DNA from: Flavobacterium sedimenticola
Lineage (GTDB): Bacteria > Bacteroidota > Bacteroidia > Flavobacteriales > Flavobacteriaceae
Direction of reading: 5' to 3'
DNA: 64,000 nt
Assembly: GCF_030053345.1 (NCBI RefSeq)
Contig: NZ_JASGBP010000001.1
Span: 806,001-870,000, forward strand
Position 1 is the stretch's first letter. The number at the start of each line of letters is the position of its first letter. This document shows positions 24,410 to 32,577 of the stretch, one piece after another. Position numbers and translations under genes: made by a program. Under the pieces are notes generated by a model. It saw only the letters and a program-made list of their open reading frames with translations. It was not told the origin of the DNA and did no database searches.

Positions 24410-26686
24410 TTATTTATTGGCTTGTTTGTTGATTTTCGTATATATCCCATAATCAGGCTGTTGTAAGTATCTTCCTAAACATGATTTAAGAAAGTTACCC
24501 ACTGAACGCTCTCCAATATCAAACTTTTTACCGATTTCAATTGCTTCTTTTCTTTGGAATTTATTAGGTAATGCATCAAAGAATTTCTTTTTATTTTCAC
24601 CTGATTTGAATGATCCTTGTTCTCCTTGTTTTGGTAGATTAGTAAACATTATTACACTGTGTTGAATGTAGGTTTTTGTTAGTGTTAATGCTGTTTCAAA
24701 ATCAATATCTGAACAATAGATTTCTTTGTGATAATCATTTGTTGCAAACTTTCTTAAAGCTGTGAAAATCATGCAAAAACGATATAATATCAATCCTAAA
24801 CGCTTAACTATACTTAGGGCATCTTCACTGACAAACGTGTTTATTTGTTCTAAAAACGAACTGAAAATAGGGTTAAATCTATCCCATTGTTCATCAGTTA
24901 AATGTAAAATTAATTCGTCTCTTTCGTAAAACTCTACCAACTTTAAAACTAGTTTTGATTGTGTTGTGAAATAGTCTGTTAAGTTTACAGGATTTCCTTT
25001 TGGTGATGGGTCTAACCAAACTGCATCGGTTTTAAAAACATAGAATATAAATCGACTAAACAAACCATCTTCTGCTGATGCAATGATATTAAATACTTGT
25101 TTTGGTGTTCCTGACAAGGCAACTGATAATTGTGGATTATTAACTTCTATATATTCTCCATCTGTTTTAATACTTTTTGATATTTTTTCGTGATGAAATG
25201 ATTTTCTCAACATATCCGAATACGAACCCCACTCGTTTTTAAAAGTTTGTCCTAATGTATCTGCTTCGGTTTCACAAATAATTCCTCTACCATCGTTCCA
25301 ATCTAAGTGCTGCATTATTTTTGCATTACTTGTATTAGCCGGAATATAAACAACTTTAAATTTTGGAGGCATTGGCAATTCTTGTCCTGGTTCTAGTTTA
25401 CCTTTTCCTTTTAGCATTTTATAAGCTGATAATTTTTCATCATAAATCTTTTTATCTTCTAATGAAAGTGCTAATGTTTTATCGTGATATTTATCTGCTA
25501 ATGATTTAGCAAATTTCAACGCTCCTTTTCCTGAAGCTGCTGGAGCTAAAATGAAAGAAAACAAACTTGGATAAACAATACTTCCACTATACAAACCTGA
25601 TACATTAGGTAAACAACCTGAAAGAATTGCCAATGCTCCTGTAAGATATACATCTCTTTCTCTTTCTTGTGTAAATACTTTACAGCTTTCAAACAAAATA
25701 GGCGGTAAATTATCGTAAACCGATTGTGGAATTATTGGAGTTGCTTTTAGACAATCTTCATAATCTTCAAAACTACTTTCTACTCTTGTTTCGTTGGCTA
25801 TTATAGAACTTTGCAGGTTTGCAAAGTTTGCATACTTTGCAAAGTCGGCACTTTGGTTTCTGTATGTACTGTTTACTGTTGCTTTTATTTCTCTTTCCTC
25901 TAAATCAAAATTATTTAAACAGAAATTCAATGTGTCTTCTTCGTAAATACCATATTTATTTGCATTGCAGGAGAATAGGAAAATGAAATTGTTTCTGTTA
26001 CCATTGTAATACTGTTCTTTGTTTTCTGTGAACTTTAAGCATTTATCTAATAATTCATCCGTTGTAAGCTTGTGTTTAACTTCTCTTATTGGTTCTGAAT
26101 TTAATGGTTTAACTTCTTCCTTTACTTCAAAAATTACTGCATTTTCATTTAAAAATAAATCTGTATCACAAGAAACAAAACACAATCGGGTAATGTCTTT
26201 ACATTTTGCATCAAAATCATAACCTGATAACTCTTTATAAAAATTTGCGATTTGATTGTAAACTGTTGTGTGTTGTGCTGCATTTGAATTGACTTTAATG
26301 AATACTTTTAAACCTTCGTTACTTGGACTTATAAATGATGCGAACGTGTATCTACAGCCATTTACAAGCGTTACAAGATTGTTTATTTCGGTTAATGGTA
26401 TATCATCAAAATCTAAACATACTACTTGTGAATAGGTTACAATATTTGCTTTTGTTCTGCTTTGTCCAAATGTTCCAGAAGTTGTAAAGCCTAATAACCC
26501 GTTTTTGATTTCTTCGGCTGTTTTTTCATCTCCTTTATGCAAAGCATATCGTATAGAATTAATTTCACTTTGGTATTTATCGGATTTGATTTCTTGAAAG
26601 ACATCTATAAGATTTCTTTCTCCTAAGTTGTGTTTGAACTCTTGATAAACACTAACCATCAGTTTGTTATTTGCTATCTGTTCCAT
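24410..26686 (-). CDS. VirE_N/DUF3987 primase-helicase-like protein
   Basis: 758 aa. The N-terminal ~190 residues are the VirE_N-type (BT4734-like) domain, with the primase-style acidic motif VVCLDFDDI (88-96) and SPSNEGLKVFIKV (120-132), recalling archaeo-eukaryotic primases. The C-terminal part is DUF3987, a P-loop helicase-like domain with APAASGKGALKF (381-392). The two are joined by a linker encoded by a 9-bp DNA repeat (FAKYANFANLQ, 282-292). Such proteins are common in Bacteroidota islands and are thought to start element replication. It follows two excisionase-like genes with 2-3 bp gaps, forming an integration/replication module. Confidence 0.85.
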   Translation of the reverse strand: MEQIANNKLMVSVYQEFKHNLGERNLIDVFQEIKSDKYQSEINSIRYALHKGDEKTAEEIKNGLLGFTTSGTFGQSRTKANIVTYSQVVCLDFDDIPLTEINNLVTLVNGCRYTFASFISPSNEGLKVFIKVNSNAAQHTTVYNQIANFYKELSGYDFDAKCKDITRLCFVSCDTDLFLNENAVIFEVKEEVKPLNSEPIREVKHKLTTDELLDKCLKFTENKEQYYNGNRNNFIFLFSCNANKYGIYEEDTLNFCLNNFDLEEREIKATVNSTYRNQSADFAKYANFANLQSSIIANETRVESSFEDYEDCLKATPIIPQSVYDNLPPILFESCKVFTQERERDVYLTGALAILSGCLPNVSGLYSGSIVYPSLFSFILAPAASGKGALKFAKSLADKYHDKTLALSLEDKKIYDEKLSAYKMLKGKGKLEPGQELPMPPKFKVVYIPANTSNAKIMQHLDWNDGRGIICETEADTLGQTFKNEWGSYSDMLRKSFHHEKISKSIKTDGEYIEVNNPQLSVALSGTPKQVFNIIASAEDGLFSRFIFYVFKTDAVWLDPSPKGNPVNLTDYFTTQSKLVLKLVEFYERDELILHLTDEQWDRFNPIFSSFLEQINTFVSEDALSIVKRLGLILYRFCMIFTALRKFATNDYHKEIYCSDIDFETALTLTKTYIQHSVIMFTNLPKQGEQGSFKSGENKKKFFDALPNKFQRKEAIEIGKKFDIGERSVGNFLKSCLGRYLQQPDYGIYTKINKQANK
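25808..25852. repeat. 9-bp tandem repeat array (consensus STTTGCAAA) inside the primase-like gene
   Basis: Successive 9-mers ACTTTGCAG, GTTTGCAAA, GTTTGCATA, CTTTGCAAA, GTCGGCACT. The period of three codons encodes the Phe-Ala-Asn/Lys repeats of the linker. The unit recurs outside genes at 15046-15083. Confidence 0.75.
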
Positions 26687-26688
26687 TG

Positions 26689-26964
26689 TTACTTAGAATT
26701 ATAGTTATCATTTAGTAATTTTTGAATGTCTGAAAGTCTGTAATAGATTTTATTACCTACTTGAGAGAACTCGATAATTTTCTTGTTTCTCCATTCCTGT
26801 GCTGTTCTTTTACTAATGTTCATTAGTTTCATAAATTCACCGTTATCAAAAAACACATCTTCGGGATCTAATTTGCCACCTATTTTCATTTGTGCAACTA
26901 TTAAGGCAACACTCTCGTCTAACCTTTTTAATACTTTTTCGGCATCGTCATAAAAATTATTCAT
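26689..26964 (-). CDS. Helix-turn-helix (excisionase/MerR-like) DNA-binding protein
   Basis: 91 aa. An N-terminal helix (NNFYDDAEKVLKRLDES) precedes a winged HTH at about 44-85: GEFMKLMNISKRTAQEWRNK, then KIYYRLSDIQKLL. The layout is typical of the second HTH protein beside Bacteroidota mobile-element recombinases, used as excisionase or regulator. It sits 2 bp before the primase-like gene and 3 bp after the other HTH gene. Confidence 0.82.
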   Translation of the reverse strand: MNNFYDDAEKVLKRLDESVALIVAQMKIGGKLDPEDVFFDNGEFMKLMNISKRTAQEWRNKKIIEFSQVGNKIYYRLSDIQKLLNDNYNSK

Positions 26965-26967
26965 AGC

Positions 26968-27255
26968 TTACTTTTTTAATAGGGTTAAACATTCCATTAT
27001 TTCAGACTTTTTGTAGTAACGTCTTGCACCTATACCATAAGCTTTAACTTTACCATTGTTTGTCCATGCCCATAAAGTGCTGCTATCAATTTTTAGAAAT
27101 TGGCAGGTTTCTTCTCTGGTCATTAATTCTTCTGAATTGTCTTTTGTTTGAATTTCCTTTTGAAGTTCAATAATACCGTTTCTAACGGATGTGCCTATTA
27201 GCTGTTGAAGCTGTTCAACAGTTAGGGTTTGAAGTAAAATTGCATTGTTTTGCAT
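26968..27255 (-). CDS. Helix-turn-helix excisionase-family protein
   Basis: 95 aa from the ATG at 27255. N-terminal helix NAILLQTLTVEQLQQLIG, then an HTH_17-type domain (MTREETCQFLKIDSSTLWAW, then GARRYYKKSEIMECL). A longer frame would begin with TTG at 27285, but that would place the start beyond a good inverted-repeat operator (27257-27282), so ATG 27255 is preferred. Probably controls excision together with the recombinase, and may regulate its own operon. Confidence 0.8.
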   Translation of the reverse strand: MQNNAILLQTLTVEQLQQLIGTSVRNGIIELQKEIQTKDNSEELMTREETCQFLKIDSSTLWAWTNNGKVKAYGIGARRYYKKSEIMECLTLLKK

Positions 27256-27256
27256 A

Positions 27257-27282
27257 TCCTGTATTTTTATTGTTATACAGGA
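27257..27282. promoter_or_regulatory. Inverted repeat operator before the HTH gene
   Basis: TCCTGTAT and ATACAGGA form a perfect 8-bp inverted repeat with a 10-bp spacer, ending one base before the HTH gene's ATG. Position and symmetry suit autoregulation by a dimeric DNA-binding protein. Confidence 0.5.
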
Positions 27283-27356
27283 CAAAGGTTGTTGGGCGGT
27301 CGTGTTGTGGATTGAATGAAATCGTGTGTTTTATAACACGGTTGTTTTGAGCTATT

Positions 27357-28571
27357 TTAAATTCTATTATAAATACCTTCTCTTAAATCATTATTACCTA
27401 ATTGGCTCTTAGGTTTTATTCTACTTATGTTAATATCAAATTCCAATAAAAAGTAAACAAACTGTATTTGTTGATAGTCATCAAAAATTAGTTTATCCTT
27501 TTTCATTCTGTGATAAACAAAACTGTAATTAGCTAAATTCTCATTACCGGTTCCAAATTCATCTAAAAGATTTTTGAATTTTATATAAGCACCAACGCTT
27601 GTGAAAATTCTAGGATATGGATTTTCTTGACTTGGTATTTTGCTTTCCGTTTCTTTACTTTCAACTTTTACTACTTCCGAGCTTTTGGTTGTAGGTTTCA
27701 TTAAATCAGAAATTGATTTTTTCCTTGTTTGTTCTTCAACTTCATCTGGAGTTTGAAAAGAATTAAATTCTTCAATCCTGTCCCAAGCTATTGAAGTTAT
27801 TACATCACAATCATGGCAAAACGCTTTATTGTTGTATGCTTTTACATTTTCAAAGTTTGTTTTATCATAATCAACTCTGATTTGTTCTGTTAGTCCCCAA
27901 TATTGCCCAACACGTTTACAGTTTTCATAATTGTAATTTTCTGATTTTCTTGTGAAATAAAACAACTCTGTAAAAGCAGTATTAAAATCAAAATGTTTGT
28001 AATCGTTTATTGTACCTGACATGAAAGCTTCCAATTTGAAAAAAGCATCATTAAGTTTTTTAACTACTTTATCATAATTCAATTCGCTATCGTTAGGAAT
28101 ATCAAGGAATGATTTATAAGTGAAATAACTATTTACATCACAAACCCCTTGAACAAAGTCTTTTAAAGGTTTGTAATCATAACCTAAATTTTCAATAACA
28201 CTTTCAAATTGATAACGCTCTAAATCTTTAATATCACTGTTTACTAATTCTTCAAATAACTCATAGTATTCAGTAAAAAGAAAATTTTTAGTGATGATTT
28301 CTCGTAATTCTTCAAACTCAGTATTTAATGGGTCGGGAGTTGTTAAAGCGTTAAGATAACCTGCAATGATTGGATTGCATTTACTTAGTCTTTTTTTGAA
28401 TTTCTGAACCTTTTTAGTAGTTATAGTTTGTTTTTCGGCATCATCAGAACATAGAGAATAGTCAAGTCTGCCCAAGTCTCTTTCTTGCTGCTCAATGCTG
28501 AAAATTTCCATGTTTACAAAATCCAACAGGAAGTCTAAAACTTCCTGTTCTTTATCGCTTAACTTACCCAT
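27357..28571 (-). CDS. Element-encoded protein of unknown function
   Basis: 404 aa, acidic and mostly helical. No catalytic motif. A Cys pair (FCHDCD) lies around residue 250, and a charged low-complexity linker (about 270-315, rich in Lys, Glu and Ser) precedes a C-terminal segment beginning NPYPRIFTSVGAYIKFKNLL. That C-terminal pattern recurs, as far as I remember, in proteins next to recombinases in Flavobacteriia islands. It starts 51 bp after the recombinase gene stops. Possibly a regulator or accessory factor; not assignable. Confidence 0.7.
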   Translation of the reverse strand: MGKLSDKEQEVLDFLLDFVNMEIFSIEQQERDLGRLDYSLCSDDAEKQTITTKKVQKFKKRLSKCNPIIAGYLNALTTPDPLNTEFEELREIITKNFLFTEYYELFEELVNSDIKDLERYQFESVIENLGYDYKPLKDFVQGVCDVNSYFTYKSFLDIPNDSELNYDKVVKKLNDAFFKLEAFMSGTINDYKHFDFNTAFTELFYFTRKSENYNYENCKRVGQYWGLTEQIRVDYDKTNFENVKAYNNKAFCHDCDVITSIAWDRIEEFNSFQTPDEVEEQTRKKSISDLMKPTTKSSEVVKVESKETESKIPSQENPYPRIFTSVGAYIKFKNLLDEFGTGNENLANYSFVYHRMKKDKLIFDDYQQIQFVYFLLEFDINISRIKPKSQLGNNDLREGIYNRI

Positions 28572-28622
28572 CAGTTTGCGTAATTATTTAAAAAATGTGA
28601 AAGTATGAAAAACCTTTAAAAT

Positions 28623-29876
28623 TTAAAAGTAATTTGTTAGCTCCATTGCTATATCCTTGTTACTCTTACCGATGTAAGTTAAAAACATTTGCTCTGTACT
28701 GTGACCGGTTACATAAATTAAATATGTAGTTGGAATAGTTCCATAAAAATTAGTTGCAAATGAACGGCGACCAATATGTGAAGATACTAATTTCCATTTC
28801 TCGTAATTGCCTGATTCTTTTCTATAGATTTTACTTTCTGGAGTGATTTCAACTTTTAAGCTGCCAGGTACAATATCATTTATTTTTGCTATTCGACATA
28901 CTTCTTTTATGTATAGGTTGTATTTTTGATCAACAATAGGTTCAGGAAATTTGCCATTTCTTTTCTTTAAAATCTCTAAGACTTTTGGATGAAGCGGAAC
29001 AGTCATTAATTTACCTGTTTTAACCTGTTTAAATTCTAATAAATGTTTACCTTTTTCAATACGAATATTTTTTTCTGTTAATCTCATAAAGTCGGAAATT
29101 CTTTGACCAATGTAACAACTAATGATTAACCAGTCTTTTGCATCTTCGTAATGAATATTGTATGATTTTACTTTTGCTTTTTCAATCTTTTCTAAGTCTT
29201 CAAAAGTTAAATAAATATTATCAACAGCTACTTGTTTGCTCTTTATGTTTCTCAATTGATTACTTGTTTCTAAACCATTTGATTTAGCATGGTTGCATAT
29301 TGTTTTTATAAACTTGAAAGCTATGCCAATTGTATTAGGAGCATAGTTGTTTTCTAAACAATAGTTTTCAAAACTAATTTTGAAATCTGCATTTATATCT
29401 GTTATTGATAGTCTTTTTTTTGTGTGGTCGATATAACGTAAAATAAGCTGTTTTATGACGTTTACTTTTTTAATGGTATTCTTGGTTATGTCATTCTTTT
29501 TAAGCTCTAAATACTTGTCTAAATAAGCGATAAAGTCGGTAGGAAGTTGTTCTGGTTCAGCTGATGGATTGTAAAAATTGTGAATTTGGTTTTCTAACCA
29601 TTTTTTATCAACGAAATTAATATCTGTATTATCAAAAGCTTTTAAAATAAATTCTTCGATTTTACCTATTTTTTCATTTACTTCATTACGCTGAGCAATT
29701 GCTTCACTATCTTTTAGTCTTTTATTGCTGTGTTGTTTCGACCAGTATTCTTTAGTTACCTTTATTTTAGTTGAAGCACCAAAAACAAAATCTTTGTTGT
29801 TGTGTCTAAAAAGTAATCTCAAAGTTAATGGGGCTTCTTCTTTTGTGGAGCGGAATAAAAAGTTAATTGTTGCCAT
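28623..29876 (-). CDS. Tyrosine-type site-specific recombinase (integrase)
   Basis: 417 aa. An N-terminal Arm_DNA_bind-like region typical of Bacteroidota integrases (INFLFRSTKEEAPLTLRLLF), a core-binding SAM-like domain (about 110-205), then the catalytic domain. Catalytic residues visible: Arg259 (CYIGQRISDF), Lys286 (VKTGK), His367-x-x-Arg370 (SSHIGRRSF), His392 (VTGHS) and nucleophile Tyr401 (FLTYIG). It is the terminal gene of the island, 200 bp from the right attachment repeat, and should catalyse integration into tRNA-Phe. All key residues look intact. Confidence 0.95.
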   Translation of the reverse strand: MATINFLFRSTKEEAPLTLRLLFRHNNKDFVFGASTKIKVTKEYWSKQHSNKRLKDSEAIAQRNEVNEKIGKIEEFILKAFDNTDINFVDKKWLENQIHNFYNPSAEPEQLPTDFIAYLDKYLELKKNDITKNTIKKVNVIKQLILRYIDHTKKRLSITDINADFKISFENYCLENNYAPNTIGIAFKFIKTICNHAKSNGLETSNQLRNIKSKQVAVDNIYLTFEDLEKIEKAKVKSYNIHYEDAKDWLIISCYIGQRISDFMRLTEKNIRIEKGKHLLEFKQVKTGKLMTVPLHPKVLEILKKRNGKFPEPIVDQKYNLYIKEVCRIAKINDIVPGSLKVEITPESKIYRKESGNYEKWKLVSSHIGRRSFATNFYGTIPTTYLIYVTGHSTEQMFLTYIGKSNKDIAMELTNYF

Positions 29877-29901
29877 CGTTTTTTATATTTTTAATTATAC
29901 T

Positions 29902-29909
29902 CAAATATA
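29902..29909 (-). promoter_or_regulatory. -7 box of the recombinase gene
   Basis: TATATTTG on the minus strand matches TAnnTTTG, 25 bp before the ATG at 29876. The TTGTACGGT repeats (29915-29935) sit just upstream, where bound protein would affect RNA polymerase. Confidence 0.5.
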
Positions 29910-29914
29910 CAAAA

Positions 29915-29935
29915 TTTGTACGATAGTTGTACGGT
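29915..29935. repeat. Right pair of TTGTACG(G/A)T repeats (possible recombinase arm sites)
   Basis: TTTGTACGAT and GTTGTACGGT, 11 bp apart, in the same orientation as the two copies near the left end (13611-13632). Confidence 0.55.
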
Positions 29936-30074
29936 AAAGTCAAAATATATTCAAACATATTCAAAGCTATACAATATCAAATAACCTTGTAAAGCCTTGT
30001 GTTTGTTGGGTTTTGTAAATAAATTACAAAAAAATAAGGTGTTTTAAAAAACAGGGATTTTGGTAATATTGGTA
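29936..30074. other. Non-coding right end of the element
   Basis: AT-rich sequence between the arm-like repeats and attR. It has a short direct repeat (TATATTCAAA then CATATTCAAAG, 29946-29966) but no gene. Recombinase and accessory-protein sites would be expected here. Confidence 0.5.
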
Positions 30075-30089
30075 CTGGAGGTACCACTT
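30075..30089. repeat. Right attachment repeat (attR core)
   Basis: Exact second copy of CTGGAGGTACCACTT, the tRNA-Phe 3' end. The rest of the tRNA is absent here, so this marks the far end of the element. Confidence 0.93.
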
Positions 30090-30090
30090 C

Positions 30091-30125
30091 AAAACCCCGA
30101 TAAGAAATTATCGGGGTTTTTCTTT
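30091..30125 (+). terminator. Original terminator of tRNA-Phe, displaced by the element
   Basis: AAAACCCCGATAA and TTATCGGGGTTTT form a perfect 13-bp stem around GAAA, followed by TCTTTT. It directly follows attR, where the native tRNA terminator would be before insertion. Confidence 0.85.
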
Positions 30126-30148
30126 TCAGGTTGGTGGTTTTTATTTTT

Positions 30149-30236
30149 GGGCGTTTCCCTCAGTGCCTTCGGGTCGGGTTTTCCGCAGTACACGCTCGCC
30201 TGCGGCAAGCGGGGTACTCGCTTCAACCCCTAACGC
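30149..30236. other. GC-rich structured intergenic sequence
   Basis: Nested complementary segments: GCGTT (30151-30155) with AACGC (30232-30236), GGGTT (30176-30180) with AACCC (30225-30229), and AGTAC...CGCTCGCC with GGCAAGCG...GTACT (30187-30218). It is far richer in G+C than its surroundings. From memory, similar GGGCGTT...GGGTCGGG...CCCTAACGC blocks recur between genes in Bacteroidota genomes. Function unknown. Confidence 0.55.
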
Positions 30237-30380
30237 TACCTTATAGTACAATAAGGAAACCCTCTTTTGCCGGCTAAGAAAACCTCAAATTCCGGTTTAA
30301 AATCGCATTTAACACAAAAACCGACGGTATATTGTAAAATTTTCACTAAAATTGACGGTTTTTTATAATCAATCAATACA

Positions 30381-32549
30381 ATGAGAATTAAATCTGCTCT
30401 TGCACTGTTTATATTGTGCTGCTTTTCACTAACAGCACAACAAAAAATAACAGTCGAAGAAATTTACACCGGGGCTTTCCGAGCCCAAGCCATGGACGAA
30501 CTCTTCGCCATGAAAAACACCAACCAATATACCGTATTAAATTTTGACCGAAGCACGCGAAGCATGCAAATCGATTTGTATGATTTTGCGACCTTAAAAA
30601 AGGTAAATACGATTATTGATACCAAAAGTTTCCCGGAGTTGGCCAACGGTATCGACAGTTTTGTATTCAGTGCCGACGAAAAACAACTTTTGATAGCCAA
30701 CAATTCCAATCCTATTTTTCGGCACTCTTTTACCGCTGATTATTTCTTGTATAATTTAGAGACTAAAAAGCTTTCCAAACTGTTAGAGCAGGTACAACAA
30801 CCTACATTTTCTCCCGACGGGACCAAAATCGGTTTTGCCAAAGCCAACAATCTTTTTACCTACGATATCGCCTCCGGAAAAACCACTCCGATAACTTCCG
30901 ACGGGAAGAAAAACAGTATCATCAACGGAATTACCGACTGGGTGTACGAAGAAGAGTTCGCTTTTGTCAGGGCCTATGATTGGAGTGCCGACGGCAAAAA
31001 AATAGCGTACATCCGTTTCGACGAAAGCGAAGTACCCGAGTTTTCCATGAACGTTTATAAAAAAGATTTATATCCTGCTGTTGAAACGTTCAAATACCCG
31101 AAGGCGGGGGAGAAAAACGCCGTTGTTTCTTTGCATATTTACGATGTGACGACCGGAAATACCAAAACGGTTGCTTTGGGGAACTATACCGATTTTTACA
31201 TTGCCCGCATGAAATGGACGAACGACGCCAATGTGTTGTCGGCTCAAGTCTTAAACCGTCATCAGGATAATTTAGACTTGTTGTTCATCGACGGAACAAC
31301 AGCCGCCGCAAAAGTGGTGTTAAACGAAAAAGACAAGGCTTATGTTGAGGTAACCGATAACCTGACTTTCTTAAAAGACAACAGTTTTATTTGGACCTCC
31401 GAAAAAGACGGCTACAATCACATTTATTTGTACGACAAAACCGGAAAGCTTAAAACCCAAATCACCAAAGGCAATTGGGAAGTTACAGCATATTACGGCT
31501 TTGACGAAAAAACCAAAACGGTGTTTTACCAATCGGTCGAAAAAGGGTCAATTCTCAGAGATGTCTACCGTATTGGTTTAGACGGAAAAAATAAAATTAA
31601 ATTATCACAGCAAATCGGAACCAATTCGGCTACTTTCAGTCCGAATTTCCAGTTCTTCATCAACAGTTATTCCAGTGCAACCCAGCCAACCGTGTACAGC
31701 TTGCACCATGCCAAGGACGGAAAACAAGTACAGTCTATTATCGACAATAGTGCTTTGGCCGAAAAAATCAAAAAATACAATTTACCCAACAAAGAATTTT
31801 TTGAATTGACCACTGAGAAAGGGCACAAACTCAATGCTTGGATGATCAAACCAAAAGATTTTGACGCGGCTAAAAAGTATCCGGTATTTATGTTTCAATA
31901 TTCGGGGCCGGGTTCACAACAAGTGGCCAACGATTGGTTGGATACCAATGATATGTGGTTTATGATGTTGTCACAGCAAGGCTATATTGTGGCTTGCGTA
32001 GACGGCAGAGGAACCGGTTTTAAAGGGGCGGAATTTAAAAAATGTACGCAAAAAGAATTAGGAAAATTCGAAGTCGAAGACCAAATCGATGCTGCTAAAG
32101 TTATCGGGAACTATACGTATGTGGATAAAACCAGAATCGGTATTTTTGGCTGGTCGTATGGCGGATTCATGAGCAGCAACTGTTTGTTTAAAGGCGCGGA
32201 TGTGTTTAAAATGGCTATTGCAGTAGCACCGGTTACGAATTGGCGTTTTTACGACAGTATTTACACCGAACGCTACATGCAAACCCCACAAGAAAATGCG
32301 AGCGGTTACGACGATAATTCACCGATCAACCACGTGAGCAAACTCAAAGGGAAGTTTTTGCTAATTCACGGTACAGCCGACGATAATGTGCACGTGCAAA
32401 ACAGCATGCAAATGATTGAAGCCTTGGTTCAGGCCAACAAACAATTTGAATGGGCTATTTATCCCGACAAGAACCACGGTATTTACGGCGGTAAAACCCG
32501 TATTCAGTTGTTTAACAAAATGACCGATTTTATCAAAGAAAATTTATAA
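30381..32549 (+). CDS. Dipeptidyl-peptidase IV-like serine peptidase (S9B)
   Basis: 722 aa with a signal peptide (about 1-19, ends SLTAQ). An N-terminal DPP-IV beta-propeller (about 90-460) contains DWVYEEEF, the Glu motif that holds the substrate amino terminus. The C-terminal alpha/beta hydrolase has GWSYGG (nucleophile Ser), HGTADDNV (Asp) and KNHGI (His). It removes Xaa-Pro or Xaa-Ala dipeptides from peptides in the periplasm. The gene sits 28 bp before the first of three peptide transporters, suggesting that digestion and uptake are coordinated. Confidence 0.93.
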   Translation: MRIKSALALFILCCFSLTAQQKITVEEIYTGAFRAQAMDELFAMKNTNQYTVLNFDRSTRSMQIDLYDFATLKKVNTIIDTKSFPELANGIDSFVFSADEKQLLIANNSNPIFRHSFTADYFLYNLETKKLSKLLEQVQQPTFSPDGTKIGFAKANNLFTYDIASGKTTPITSDGKKNSIINGITDWVYEEEFAFVRAYDWSADGKKIAYIRFDESEVPEFSMNVYKKDLYPAVETFKYPKAGEKNAVVSLHIYDVTTGNTKTVALGNYTDFYIARMKWTNDANVLSAQVLNRHQDNLDLLFIDGTTAAAKVVLNEKDKAYVEVTDNLTFLKDNSFIWTSEKDGYNHIYLYDKTGKLKTQITKGNWEVTAYYGFDEKTKTVFYQSVEKGSILRDVYRIGLDGKNKIKLSQQIGTNSATFSPNFQFFINSYSSATQPTVYSLHHAKDGKQVQSIIDNSALAEKIKKYNLPNKEFFELTTEKGHKLNAWMIKPKDFDAAKKYPVFMFQYSGPGSQQVANDWLDTNDMWFMMLSQQGYIVACVDGRGTGFKGAEFKKCTQKELGKFEVEDQIDAAKVIGNYTYVDKTRIGIFGWSYGGFMSSNCLFKGADVFKMAIAVAPVTNWRFYDSIYTERYMQTPQENASGYDDNSPINHVSKLKGKFLLIHGTADDNVHVQNSMQMIEALVQANKQFEWAIYPDKNHGIYGGKTRIQLFNKMTDFIKENL

Positions 32550-32577
32550 CAACCAATTCAAGACTAAAACCAATTTT

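Larger units (their letters stand above)
13542..30089. mobile_element. Integrative element in tRNA-Phe carrying a LlaI-like restriction locus
   Basis: About 16.5 kb between 15-bp direct repeats of the tRNA-Phe 3' end. The content is visibly more AT-rich than both flanks and separates housekeeping genes. At the right end are a tyrosine recombinase, two excisionase-like HTH genes and a VirE_N/DUF3987 replication protein, a set common in Bacteroidota islands. The cargo is a restriction-modification operon, extra nucleases and a papain-like protein pair. No relaxase, coupling protein or phage structural gene is visible, so the element would need help to transfer, or may be a satellite or simply an immobile genomic island. 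Confidence 0.92.

Noticed and set aside
13542..30089. Prophage
   Set aside because: No terminase, portal, capsid, tail or lysis gene is recognisable in the element.
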